Shown: in pieces, positions 35,752-44,190 of the stretch
How the letters are laid out: every line of letters begins with the position of its first letter
Position numbering within the stretch: position 1 is the first letter of the stretch
DNA from: Ralstonia wenshanensis
Lineage (GTDB): Bacteria > Pseudomonadota > Gammaproteobacteria > Burkholderiales > Burkholderiaceae
Direction of reading: 5' to 3'
NCBI RefSeq assembly: GCF_021173085.1
Contig: NZ_CP076413.1
Coordinates: forward strand, 558,001 to 622,000
Length of the DNA stretch: 64,000 nt
Program-made: the position numbers and the translations under genes
The notes under the pieces: model-generated
The model's database searches: none
What the model saw: the letters and a program-made list of their open reading frames with translations, nothing else
What the model was told of the DNA's origin: nothing

Positions 35752-38475
35752 ATGGACGCCACCTCTGCTGAGCGGCCTGACCGTCCTGAACCGGATGTGA
35801 TCGATCAGGACAGCCCCAGGCCCTTACCGCTCGCTGATGACCGTTACGAGGCGCTCGTCCGGCAAATGCCGGATGCGCTGTACATCGTGGCGGACGACAT
35901 TATCGTTTTCGTCAACGAGGCGGGCGTTCGGCTGTTTGGCGCGCAAACGGCGCGCGACATCGTCGGCCACGAGCTGGACGAGTTCGTCCACGACAATTCG
36001 ACGCACCTCGCACGCCAGCGCCGGGAGTGGATGGTCACACACGGCGCAGGTTTGCCGCCCGTCGAGCAGACCTTGCTGCGCTGCGATGGCACGCCCGTGG
36101 AAGTCGAGGTGCTTTCGGCGCCGGTGCAGCTCGGCTGGCGCACCGCCATCCAGGTGGTGGCGCGCGACATCACGCAGCGCAAGCAGGCCGAACAGGCTCT
36201 GCGCGAATCCGAAGCCAATTACCGGGCACTGGCCGCCGAAACCGCACGCGCGAAGGAGTTGCTGCGCTGCGAAAAGACCGTGCTGGAACTCAGCTCGCGC
36301 AACGTGCCGCTCCCGGATTTGCTGGCCGAGGTGTGCCGCCTGGTGGAGGCGCTGCTTGATGACGGCGCGATGTGTTCCGTCCTGCTCAGTGGTGACGGCG
36401 AGCACATCACGCAGGCCGTGGCACCGTCGCTGCCTTTCATCCTCTCGCAGTTGCTGGTTGGGATCGCGCTCGGCCCTTCAGTTGGTTCGTGCGGGACGGC
36501 CATGTTCCTGAACAAGACCGTGGTGGTGGAAGACATCGACGCCGACCCGCTCTGGGATGGCTACCGCGACATCGTTGCGCCGCTGGGCCTGCGCGCATGC
36601 TGGTCGACGCCCATTCGCGGCGACAACGCGCAGATGATCGGCGCGATGGGCATCTACTACGACACCCCGCGTGCGCCCACGCGCGACGCCATGGGGCTGC
36701 TCGACGGCATTACCGACATCATCGGCGTGGCCGTGCAGAAAGCGCATATCGCCCGCGATCTGCAAGAGAGCGAAGAACGCTACCGGCTGGCCGTCGACAA
36801 CCTGACCGAAGGCATCGTCGTGCAGGCAGCCGACGGCACCATCCTCGCGTGCAACCCAAGCGCACGCCGGATTCTTCGGGCGGGCAACGTGTCGCCCGTC
36901 GGCACCAGCCATCTGACGCTGATGCGCCGTTCGTTGCGCGAAGACGGCAGCGAGATCCCGCTCAATGAACGCCCAACGCGCGTGGTGTTGGCCACCGGCA
37001 GGCCGCTGCTCGGCTTGACCGTCGGCCTGGAGCTGGTGGATGGCGACATTGTGTGGGTGCACGAAAACGTGCTGCCCATCGTGCGTCCCGGCGACGACGC
37101 CCCGTCGGCCGTGCTCATCTCGTTCAACGATATTGGCCCCGCGCGTGCGGCCCAGCAGCAGCTCACGTTCCTCGCGCAGCGTGATGCGCTCACCGGCTTG
37201 TACAACCGCGCTTATTTCTCGCAGCGCATGCAGGCCGTGATGGAGCAGGCGGCCAGTCAGCCCAACGAGACGCGCCAGGTCGCTGTGCTGTTCCTGGATC
37301 TGGATGGCTTCAAGAAGGTGAATGACACGGCTGGCCATGAAGCCGGTGACCACCTGCTGCGCATCGTCGCGCAACGCCTGTCGGCCTGCGTGCGCCAGAG
37401 CGATACGCTGGCGCGCCTGGGCGGCGATGAATTCGTCGTGCTGCTGGATAACGTGCGCTCGTTGGGCGAGGCGGAGCGTCTGGCCAAGCGCATCGTCCAT
37501 TCCATCGCGCAGCCGTTTTCGACGAGCGGCACGGAGTATTACCTGGGCGCATCCATCGGCATTGCGGTGTACCCGGAACACGGCAACGATGCCGCCACGC
37601 TGCTGCGCTGTGCGGATGCCGCCATGTACAACGCCAAGCAGAACGGCCGTAACCAGCATCGCGTGTACACCGCGCGCTTGTCGCAGCGTGCGCAGCGCCG
37701 CTTCCAGCTGGAATACCACCTGCGCCGCGCGCTGACAGCGGGCGAGCTGTCGCTGCGCTTCCAGCCCATCGTCGATGCCACCTCGATGGACATCGTCGGC
37801 GCTGAAGTGCTGCTGCGCTGGCACAGCACGGAGCTGGGCGAGGTGTCGCCCGCCGAGTTCATCCCCGTGGCGGAAGACGCCGGCCTCATCGGCGACATCG
37901 GCGAATGGGTGCTGGCGCAGGCGTGCCGTCAGGCCGCGCATTGGCGCGCCACCTGCATGCCGGAGTTCTTTGTCGCCGTGAACTTGTCGCCGCGCCAGTT
38001 TGGCGAGGGGCTGGTGCCGACCATTTCGCGCTGCCTGACCGAGGCCGGCTTGCCCGCCAGCGCGCTGGAAATGGAGATCACCGAAGGCTTGCTGATGCGC
38101 GACACCGCCGCCGTGATGCCGATGCTCGACGCGCTCACGGCGCTGGGCATTCGCATCTCGATCGATGATTTCGGCACGGGGTATTCGTCGCTGTCGTATC
38201 TGCAGCGCTTCCCGATCGACAACCTGAAAGTGGATCGCTCGTTCGTCTCGGGCATTCCGCGCCACCGCGATTCGGTGGTGATCTCGCGCGCCGTGGTCGC
38301 GATGGCTGCGTCGCTGGACATGACCGTTACGGCGGAAGGTGTCGAGACGCTGGAGCAGGCCGAGTTCCTGCAAGCCGCCGGGTGCGACAAGTTGCAAGGC
38401 TTCCTGTTCGGCCCCCCCATGACGGCCGCCGCCTACGAGGCCCGGCTGCGCCGCGATCGCTCGGCACAGGCTTAG
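35752..38475 (+). CDS. PAS-GAF-PAS-GGDEF-EAL c-di-GMP signalling protein
   Basis: 907 aa, cytoplasmic, no transmembrane span. Domains in order: PAS (~25-145), GAF (~185-330), PAS (~340-455), GGDEF (~470-635), EAL (~655-895). The cyclase site RLGGDEF is intact near 555, with an RxxD inhibitory I-site (RQSD) five residues before it. The phosphodiesterase domain has EVLLRW in place of EALLRW, but keeps MEITEG, IDDFGTGYSS, LKVDRSF and TAEGVET, so it is probably active. It could both make and break c-di-GMP under sensory control. ATG 35752 is preferred over the much longer open frame from 35365, which is antisense to phnM. A chemoreceptor gene follows 150 bp downstream. Confidence 0.93.
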   Translation: MDATSAERPDRPEPDVIDQDSPRPLPLADDRYEALVRQMPDALYIVADDIIVFVNEAGVRLFGAQTARDIVGHELDEFVHDNSTHLARQRREWMVTHGAGLPPVEQTLLRCDGTPVEVEVLSAPVQLGWRTAIQVVARDITQRKQAEQALRESEANYRALAAETARAKELLRCEKTVLELSSRNVPLPDLLAEVCRLVEALLDDGAMCSVLLSGDGEHITQAVAPSLPFILSQLLVGIALGPSVGSCGTAMFLNKTVVVEDIDADPLWDGYRDIVAPLGLRACWSTPIRGDNAQMIGAMGIYYDTPRAPTRDAMGLLDGITDIIGVAVQKAHIARDLQESEERYRLAVDNLTEGIVVQAADGTILACNPSARRILRAGNVSPVGTSHLTLMRRSLREDGSEIPLNERPTRVVLATGRPLLGLTVGLELVDGDIVWVHENVLPIVRPGDDAPSAVLISFNDIGPARAAQQQLTFLAQRDALTGLYNRAYFSQRMQAVMEQAASQPNETRQVAVLFLDLDGFKKVNDTAGHEAGDHLLRIVAQRLSACVRQSDTLARLGGDEFVVLLDNVRSLGEAERLAKRIVHSIAQPFSTSGTEYYLGASIGIAVYPEHGNDAATLLRCADAAMYNAKQNGRNQHRVYTARLSQRAQRRFQLEYHLRRALTAGELSLRFQPIVDATSMDIVGAEVLLRWHSTELGEVSPAEFIPVAEDAGLIGDIGEWVLAQACRQAAHWRATCMPEFFVAVNLSPRQFGEGLVPTISRCLTEAGLPASALEMEITEGLLMRDTAAVMPMLDALTALGIRISIDDFGTGYSSLSYLQRFPIDNLKVDRSFVSGIPRHRDSVVISRAVVAMAASLDMTVTAEGVETLEQAEFLQAAGCDKLQGFLFGPPMTAAAYEARLRRDRSAQA

Positions 38476-38527
38476 TGCTGCGCAAGGCGCATGTAATGCC
38501 CGCGTAAGCCGGTGCGGGTAGCGTCGC

Positions 38528-38554
38528 TCAAGCGCGCACCGCTCGCGCCGATAC
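38528..38554 (+). promoter_or_regulatory. Candidate sigma-28 (FliA) promoter of the chemoreceptor gene
   Basis: TCAAGCGC-N11-GCCGATAC. The -10 matches GCCGATAA at seven of eight bases and the spacing is exact; the -35 keeps only its first half. Chemoreceptor genes are common FliA targets. Confidence 0.5.
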
Positions 38555-38625
38555 TCCCCGTAGAGGGTTTGCTTCGCCATCAGCGCGAGCGCACAAACAA
38601 CAACGACATCTGGAGACAACCGCAC

Positions 38626-40038
38626 GTGAAGCCATTCGTCTGGGGCCGCGGCCCGAAAGCCTCTCCCGACCTTGTAGCCCGCATTGCCGAAGAGGCCGGC
38701 CGCGTCGGCATGGGCATCTGCGAGGTCTCCGGCAACGTGGAAGACGTGGCCGTGCGGCTGCGCCGGCAGGCCGACGTGTTCGACCAGTTGCGCAACGCAG
38801 CCGATGTCACCATGCGCGGCAACCACGACATCGCCGTGGCCGCGCGGCATGCGCGCGAAGTCGCATCGCATGCCAGCGAAGAGGTGAGCGGCTCACGCGC
38901 AACGGTCGATGCATCGCTGCGCGACATTCGCGAGCTGGCCGTTGGCGTGGCGAGCATGGAGCAGCAGATTGCTGCACTGCGTGAAGCGCTGGTCCAGGTG
39001 GCGCAGGCGGCCGAGCAGATTTCGCAGATTGCCAAGCAGACCAATCTGCTGGCGATCAACGCGGCCATTGAAGCTGCACGCGCCGGCGAATCGGGCCGCA
39101 GCTTTGCCGTGGTGGCGGGCGCGGTGAAGCAGCTCGCGGGCCAGACCGCCGAAGCGACGCAGCGTATCGAAACCACCTTGGCGGATTTGTCCGGCCAGAC
39201 CGACAAGCTGATCGGCGACAGCAGCGCCAACGTGGCGCGCGCCCAGCGCGTGGATGCCGGCACGCAGGCGATTGGCGCGGTGATCGGCGTGGCGGGCGAG
39301 GCGATCGCGCGCTTCGATGTCGAGGCGACGAGCATTGCGGAATCCACTGCCGCCATCGAAGACGAATGTGCGTCGCTCGCGCGTGAGGTGGATGCCATGG
39401 CCGAGGGCGTGAAGCAATCGAGCCACAACATCGACAACGCGCAGCAGCAGCTCTCGGGTTTGCTGGGCGCGTCGGAAACGTTGATCCGGTTGACGGCTTC
39501 AACCGGTGTGCAGAGTGCCGATACGCCGTTCATCGAAGCGGTGCAAGCGGCGGCCGGCAAGATCAGCGCGCTGTTTGAATCGGCGCTTGCGCGGGGTGAT
39601 ATCACCGAGGGCGATCTGTTCGACCGCACCTATGCGCCGGTCCCGAATACCGACCCGCCGCAGCACATGACGCGGTTTACGGCGTTCACGGATCGTGTGT
39701 TGCCTCCGGTGCAGGAGCCTTTGCTCCAGCTGGATCCGCGCGTGGTGTTTTGTGCGGCGGTCGATACCAATGGCTATCTGCCGACGCACAACCTGAAGTT
39801 CTCGCAGCCGCAGGGCAGCGACCCGGCCTGGAACGCTGCCAACAGCCGAAACCGCCGGTTGTTTACCGATCGCACGGGGCTGGGGGCGGCGCGTAATACC
39901 GAGGCATTCTTGTTGCAGACGTATCGTCGCGATATGGGGAACGGGACGTTCGCGATGATGAAGGATGTGTCGGCGCCGATTTACGTCAAGGGCCGGCACT
40001 GGGGTGGCGTGCGGATAGGTTACAAGGTGGCCGGTTAA
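38626..40038 (+). CDS. Soluble methyl-accepting chemotaxis protein with C-terminal sensor region
   Basis: 470 aa with no signal peptide or transmembrane span. The chemoreceptor hairpin tip [20 protein letters not shown] is near residues 142-161, and coiled-coil helices flank it (~40-290). The C-terminal ~160 residues form a separate globular region containing [20 protein letters not shown] and end in GGVRIGYKV, which looks like a Cache-type sensory fold. So the sensor follows the signalling domain, the reverse of the usual order. I place the start at GTG 38626 behind TGGAGACAA. It lies downstream of the GGDEF-EAL gene and has its own probable FliA promoter. A 21-bp repeat array begins at the first base after its stop codon. 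Confidence 0.88.
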   Translation: MKPFVWGRGPKASPDLVARIAEEAGRVGMGICEVSGNVEDVAVRLRRQADVFDQLRNAADVTMRGNHDIAVAARHAREVASHASEEVSGSRATVDASLRDIRELAVGVASMEQQIAALREALVQVAQAAEQISQIAKQTNLLAINAAIEAARAGESGRSFAVVAGAVKQLAGQTAEATQRIETTLADLSGQTDKLIGDSSANVARAQRVDAGTQAIGAVIGVAGEAIARFDVEATSIAESTAAIEDECASLAREVDAMAEGVKQSSHNIDNAQQQLSGLLGASETLIRLTASTGVQSADTPFIEAVQAAAGKISALFESALARGDITEGDLFDRTYAPVPNTDPPQHMTRFTAFTDRVLPPVQEPLLQLDPRVVFCAAVDTNGYLPTHNLKFSQPQGSDPAWNAANSRNRRLFTDRTGLGAARNTEAFLLQTYRRDMGNGTFAMMKDVSAPIYVKGRHWGGVRIGYKVAG

Positions 40039-40310
40039 GGTCCGTAACGCCGTCGGTGGGGTTCCGAACTTCTCTGATGGGGTTCGGAACCGCATTCGTG
40101 AGGTTCAGAACTGCATGTGTTGGGTTCGGATCTTGGGGCCTTGGCGTTTGGAACGCCATGGATGGGGTTGGGGACCGCTTTGGGCGAGTTCGAAACCTCA
40201 TCGGTGAGGTTCGGGACTGCGTTGATGGGGTTCGGAACGTCGAGGGGTGGGGTTTGGGACCTCGCTGGTGGGGTGTGGAACCTTGCTGGCGGGGTTTTTG
40301 GTGTTGATGG
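40039..40310. repeat. Degenerate 21-bp tandem repeat array (about 12-13 units)
   Basis: Direct reading gives units starting at 40039, 40060, 40081, 40102, 40123, 40145, 40166, 40187, 40208, 40229, 40251 and 40272, then a decayed 18-bp unit at 40293. Consensus is GGTTCGGAAC-N6-GGTGG with one or two substitutions per unit. The core GTTCSGAAC is palindromic. Unit length is 21 bp in all but two cases (22 bp). The array starts at the base after the chemoreceptor TAA. Because 21 is a multiple of three, all frames stay open and predict seven-residue repeats, but no frame has a convincing start and ribosome site. Confidence 0.9.
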
Positions 40311-40342
40311 TGCATCCCTTGTTTCGTCCCCTGCCGGGGCCG

Positions 40343-40386
40343 ACTTACTTTCTTTGTCTTGCCAAAGAAAGGTAAGCAAAGAAAGG
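40343..40386. repeat. CTTTCTTTG/CAAAGAAAG-type intergenic repeat
   Basis: CTTTCTTTGTCTTGCCAAAGAAAG forms a short inverted repeat, and a second AAGCAAAGAAAG copy follows. I recall near-identical sequence scattered between genes in Ralstonia, Burkholderia and Xanthomonas genomes. It joins directly to the long palindrome that follows. Confidence 0.6.
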
Positions 40387-40394
40387 CGCGCCCG

Positions 40395-40510
40395 AGATGG
40401 CGACTTCCCCTTGAATTTATGTCGCAGGGAGGGGAAGGAGCCAAACTCGCTGCGCTCAGACAGGGCTCCTTCCTTTTTCCTCCCTGCAACAGAAATTCAA
40501 GGCGCCATCT
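40395..40510. repeat. Long imperfect palindrome (REP/terminator-like element)
   Basis: The left arm 40395-40442 begins AGATGGCG and ends AAGGAGCC; the right arm 40464-40510 begins GGCTCCTT and ends CGCCATCT. The arms pair over ~47 bp with scattered mismatches (CCTTGAATTT / AAATTCAAGG, GCAGGGAGG / CCTCCCTGC). The loop contains CTCGCTGCGCTCAGACA, which I recognise as recurrent intergenic sequence in this group. It lies between a plus-strand and a minus-strand gene that converge, so it may act as a two-way terminator. No gene is seen in 40511-40584. Confidence 0.75.
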
Positions 40511-40584
40511 AGGGCAGGAACGTCAACGGCCAAAGCATCGTAGTGCGTGCGGTTGCGCCACGATGGTTTGTTTGCTGTTGGGGC

Positions 40585-41907
40585 TTAGTGTTTGCGCGTG
40601 CCCAGGATGACCAGGACGGCGGCGCCCAGCTCCAGTGCGGCTACGAAGTAGAGGCCGGCAGAGAGGTGGCCTGTGCTGGTCTTCAACCAGCCGATCATGT
40701 ACGGCGCGACGAAGCCGGCCAGGTTGCCGATGGAGTTGATGAGGGCGATGCCGCCTGCGGCTGCGGTGCCTGCCAGGAACACGGCCGGGATGGACCAGAA
40801 CACCGGGAACGCGGCGAGGATGCCGATGGCGGCGAGGGTGAGCGAGATCAGCGCGAGCGCCGGCGAGCCGAGCAGTGCGCCTGTTGCGACCAGGCCGGCG
40901 GCTGCGATGACGGCTGCAATGGCGCAGTGCATGCGGCGCTCGCCGGTGCGGTCGGAATGCGCGCCGTTCCAGACCATCGCAATCGTGCCGGCGATGAACG
41001 GAATGGCCGAGATCAGGCCGATGTGGAAATTGCCCTGCACGCCAAGCTCTTTGATGATCGAAGGCGTCCAGAAGGCGATGGTGGCGTTGCCACTGACCAC
41101 GCAGAAGTAGATGGCCGCGCAGATCCACACGCGGGCGTTGGCCAGTGCGGCGCCAAACGAGGCGTGCTTGGCGGGGTCGCGGTTCTCCACTTCAACGGCG
41201 CGCACGACGGCGTCTTGCTCGGCGGCGGAAAGCCACTTGGCTTGGCGCGGCGTTTCGGGCAGCCACGCGAGCACGGCAAAGCCGGCCAGCACGGACGGAA
41301 TGCCCTCCAGCAGGAACAGCCATTGCCAGTTGGCGAGGTGGCCCACGCCTTCCATGCGGCTCATGATGAAGCCGGCGACCGGGCCGCCCACGACGCCCGC
41401 AATCGCAAACGAGGTCATGAACAGGCCGTTGATGCGCGCACGGTGTGCGGAGGGAAACCAGTACGTCAGGTACAGCACCACGCCCGGGAAGAAGCCCGCT
41501 TCAAAGATGCCCAGCAGAAAGCGCATCACGTAGAACGAGGTCGGCGTCTTCACGTAGATCATCGCCATCGAGGCCAGGCCCCACAGGATGGTGATGCGCG
41601 CGAGCGTCTTGCGTGCGCCGATCTTTTCGAGCAGCAGGTTGCTCGGCACTTCAAACAGGAAGTAGCCGATGAAGAAGATGCCGGCGCCCAGGCCGTATAC
41701 CGCTTCGCTGAACTGCAGATCCTGCAGCATCGACAGCTTGGCGAAGCCGACATTGACGCGGTCGATCCACGCGAGGATGAACAGCACCACCAGGAACGGC
41801 ACCAGGCGATACGCAATCTTGCGATAGGTAACTTCCAGCTCGGTGCTGGGAAGCGGGCGACTGGCCGGGTCGGTCGGGTTGGCCGGCAGGGCTTGGGTTT
41901 GCGACAT
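40585..41907 (-). CDS. MFS transporter, anion:cation symporter (ACS) family
   Basis: 440 aa, twelve predicted membrane spans. YRLVPFLVVLFILAWIDRVNVGFAK and the GLGAGIFFIGYFLFEVPSNLLLEKIGAR loop are hallmarks of the ACS group, which import organic acids such as phthalate, tartrate or hexuronates. ATG 41907 is preceded by GGAGGAAAC, an excellent ribosome site; the frame's earlier ATG is unlikely. It is the first or last member of a catabolic gene run (amidase, DUF2848, GntR, monooxygenase) and probably brings in the substrate. Confidence 0.9.
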   Translation of the reverse strand: MSQTQALPANPTDPASRPLPSTELEVTYRKIAYRLVPFLVVLFILAWIDRVNVGFAKLSMLQDLQFSEAVYGLGAGIFFIGYFLFEVPSNLLLEKIGARKTLARITILWGLASMAMIYVKTPTSFYVMRFLLGIFEAGFFPGVVLYLTYWFPSAHRARINGLFMTSFAIAGVVGGPVAGFIMSRMEGVGHLANWQWLFLLEGIPSVLAGFAVLAWLPETPRQAKWLSAAEQDAVVRAVEVENRDPAKHASFGAALANARVWICAAIYFCVVSGNATIAFWTPSIIKELGVQGNFHIGLISAIPFIAGTIAMVWNGAHSDRTGERRMHCAIAAVIAAAGLVATGALLGSPALALISLTLAAIGILAAFPVFWSIPAVFLAGTAAAGGIALINSIGNLAGFVAPYMIGWLKTSTGHLSAGLYFVAALELGAAVLVILGTRKH

Positions 41908-42034
41908 GGTTTCCTCCAATAGCGTGTGAGGGCGCCGGCGCTTCGTGTGCTGCTGTGTTTTACGAAACGCAGGCATGCGTTGGGCCCGGCGCGTCTACAG
42001 CGCGCCTTTTCTTTTTTCGGCTTGGCTTGGGGAA

Positions 42035-42061
42035 CCGCCTGCGTGGCCCGGACGCAGGCGG
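42035..42061 (-). terminator. Hairpin after the amidase gene
   Basis: CCGCCTGCGT-N7-ACGCAGGCGG, a perfect 10-bp stem 21 bp past the amidase stop. There is no U-tract on the minus strand, so it may be an RNA-end stabiliser rather than a true terminator. Confidence 0.45.
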
Positions 42062-42081
42062 CGAATGTCCTGGCTAGTCGA

Positions 42082-43440
42082 TCAACGCAGGGCAGCCTCC
42101 ACCGCCCGGCCGACGCGCAGGATGCGCGCGTCGTCGTTGGCGAGACTGCAGAGCGACAGGCCGACCGGCAGTTCGCCGGCAGCGTGTACCGGCAGCGTCA
42201 GCGCGCAGCCGTCCAGGAAATTGATCACGCTCGGATTGCGCAGCGCGAGGGCGTTGACGCGGAAGAACGCTGCGTCGTCGGCTTCAAGCGGTGCGACTTC
42301 GGGCGGCACGATGGCCACCGTCGGCATCAGCCACGCATCGAAGTTGCCCAGGCGCTTGCGTGCGGCGGCAATCATGCGCACGCGTGCGTTGATCACGTCG
42401 ATGTATGCGGCTGCGCTCATCTGTTCGCCACGGCGGATGCGCGTGGCGACGCGCGGGTCGTACTGCGCTTCGGCACGCGCGAGCAGCGAGCGATGCCATG
42501 CCCAGGACTCCGCCGCCGAGAAGCCGCCGCCGCTGTTGATGTCCGGCAGTTGCAGCAGCTCGGGAAACTCGAAACGCACGATGTGTGCACCGGCACGTTC
42601 GAGCCGTTCAACGGCGCGGTTGAACGCGACGGCGACCGTGTTGTCGAGGTCTGCGCCTACAAAGTCCTGCGTGATGCCAAAACGCAATCCGGCGAGCGGC
42701 ACTGCGGTGGTATCGCATGCGTCGTTGCCGGACTCGCCGCTCAACACGGCATCGACAATGGCACAGCAATCGACCGAGTTGGCGAGCGGGCCGCCGGAAT
42801 CGAGCGACGTGGACAGTGGCACCGCGCCCGTCATCGGCACACGGCGCGCGGTGGGCTTGAAGCCCGTCAGATTGCAGAACGCAGACGGAATGCGGATCGA
42901 GCCGCCGGTGTCGGTGCCCAGTGCCGCCACGGCCATGCCGCCCGCAACGGTGACGGCACCGCCCGAGGTGGAACCGCCCGCCGCGCGCGCACCGTCTGCC
43001 GGTGTGCGCGGCGTGCCGTAGTGCGGGTTCAGGCCCAGACCCGAGAACGCAAATTCGCTCATGTTGGTGCGGCCGAGCAGCACGGCTCCGGCTGCACGCA
43101 GGCGTGCCACGGCAGCCGCATCGGCAGTGGCGCGCGGCTGGTCGGCCAGGGCGCGCGAGCCGGCTGCAGTCACCTGGCCGGCCACGTCAAACAGATCCTT
43201 GATCGACACCGGCAACCCCGCCAGCAGCGAAGGCACGTTGCCTGCCGCACGCGCGGCATCGGCGGCGCGCGCCATGGCCAGCGCGGCTTGCACGTCGATG
43301 CTCACGTAGGCGGCGCCGCCGGCGGCGCGGTGCGATTCGGCACGTTCCAGCGCGGCTTCGGTCAATGCGACGCTGGTGGTGCGGCCGGCAGCCAGGTCAG
43401 CGGCTAGCGAGCGGATCATGTTCGGACGGGGCGTCATCAT
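42082..43440 (-). CDS. Amidase (amidase signature family)
   Basis: 452 aa. The Ser-cis-Ser-Lys triad regions are visible: the catalytic Lys in LPVSIKDLFDVAG near residue 82, and the glycine/serine-rich signature GGSTSGGAVTVAGG followed by GTDTGGSIRIPS, which contains the nucleophile. Family members hydrolyse amides, allophanate or carbamoyl groups. GGAG lies 8 nt before ATG 43440, and a second ATG follows directly. The neighbouring flavin monooxygenase and ACS transporter suggest it removes an amide from an aromatic or heterocyclic substrate, which is inference. Confidence 0.9.
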   Translation of the reverse strand: MMTPRPNMIRSLAADLAAGRTTSVALTEAALERAESHRAAGGAAYVSIDVQAALAMARAADAARAAGNVPSLLAGLPVSIKDLFDVAGQVTAAGSRALADQPRATADAAAVARLRAAGAVLLGRTNMSEFAFSGLGLNPHYGTPRTPADGARAAGGSTSGGAVTVAGGMAVAALGTDTGGSIRIPSAFCNLTGFKPTARRVPMTGAVPLSTSLDSGGPLANSVDCCAIVDAVLSGESGNDACDTTAVPLAGLRFGITQDFVGADLDNTVAVAFNRAVERLERAGAHIVRFEFPELLQLPDINSGGGFSAAESWAWHRSLLARAEAQYDPRVATRIRRGEQMSAAAYIDVINARVRMIAAARKRLGNFDAWLMPTVAIVPPEVAPLEADDAAFFRVNALALRNPSVINFLDGCALTLPVHAAGELPVGLSLCSLANDDARILRVGRAVEAALR

Positions 43441-43467
43441 GCAGTGGTCTCCGTTGGGTGGGGCGCG

Positions 43468-44145
43468 TCAGCCTTCAACAGGCAGCGTGTCGACAGCATA
43501 GCGATGGCGCAGCTCGGTGCCCGACACGGGGTCGATCAGGGCCATGTCGAAGGCCTCGCCAAAACCGAGTTCGCCGATGATGGGTTGCGTGCCGCAGAAC
43601 ATGGCGGTGCCCACCGGCAGCGTGTCGTTGCCGGTGTAGCGGCGGATAAGGTCGCGCGGGTCGAGCATGCGCGTGACGCCGCCTTCCTGGTACAGCGCGG
43701 TCTGGCCGTCGCGGGTGCGCCAGGTCTTCATCTGCAGGCTGTCCCAATGGTCGGCCAGCGCTTCGAAGCGCCAGACGTCGCGGCTCACGGGCTTGGCGCA
43801 CATCTGCTTGGAGACCGTCACACCATAGGCTTCGACCTTGCGGTCGGTGTGGTCCGAGCCAATGCCGACCAGCAGGCCCATCGGCGTGGAATACAGCACG
43901 AACTCGGCTTCGCCGGACGAATCGGCGCCGGGAATTTCCACGGTGGCATCGGTGGTCAGCAGCGAGGCCGACACGCGGTAGAAGCACGGCACGCGCGCCG
44001 GACGCGCCACGCCGATCGCTTCAAGCTCAGCAATGTGGTGTTCAACGGCCTGTGCATCGCGGCCGGTCCAGCCGGCAATGACAAGGTGGTCCACGGTCAC
44101 GTCGATGGGGCCGTGGCCGATCAGGTTCAGGTGCAGCGTGGTCAT
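43468..44145 (-). CDS. DUF2848 family protein
   Basis: 225 aa, soluble. The pattern LVIAGWTGRDAQAVEHHIAELEAIGVARP at the N-terminus and GIGSDHTDRKVEAYGVTVSKQMC are typical of DUF2848. The family has been thought related in fold to fumarylacetoacetate hydrolase-like enzymes, so a hydrolase or hydratase role is possible but unproven. It lies 27 bp upstream of the amidase and 45 bp downstream of the GntR gene, all on one strand, so it is probably part of the same operon. Confidence 0.85.
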   Translation of the reverse strand: MTTLHLNLIGHGPIDVTVDHLVIAGWTGRDAQAVEHHIAELEAIGVARPARVPCFYRVSASLLTTDATVEIPGADSSGEAEFVLYSTPMGLLVGIGSDHTDRKVEAYGVTVSKQMCAKPVSRDVWRFEALADHWDSLQMKTWRTRDGQTALYQEGGVTRMLDPRDLIRRYTGNDTLPVGTAMFCGTQPIIGELGFGEAFDMALIDPVSGTELRHRYAVDTLPVEG

Positions 44146-44190
44146 GCGGAATCCGGGAGAAGCGGGAAAAACGAACGGGGGAAGTCGGGA

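Noticed and set aside
40035-40379. Minus-strand frame of 114 codons with SEPH/VPN heptapeptide repeats over the 21-bp array
   Set aside because: Repeat length is a multiple of three, so every frame is open; no ribosome site or signal was seen. Kept as a finding, not as a gene.
40117-40512. Plus-strand frame of 131 codons with FGTALMG-like repeats over the same array
   Set aside because: Same reason; it also runs through the palindromic element.
41966-41981. AACGCA-GGCA-TGCGTT dyad upstream of the ACS transporter as an operator
   Set aside because: It differs from the GntR palindrome and short dyads of this kind are frequent in GC-rich DNA; not enough support.
41989-42019. GGCGCG-TCTACA-GCGCGCC followed by a T-run as a plus-strand terminator
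   Set aside because: No plus-strand gene lies upstream, so it has no transcript to end; probably chance.
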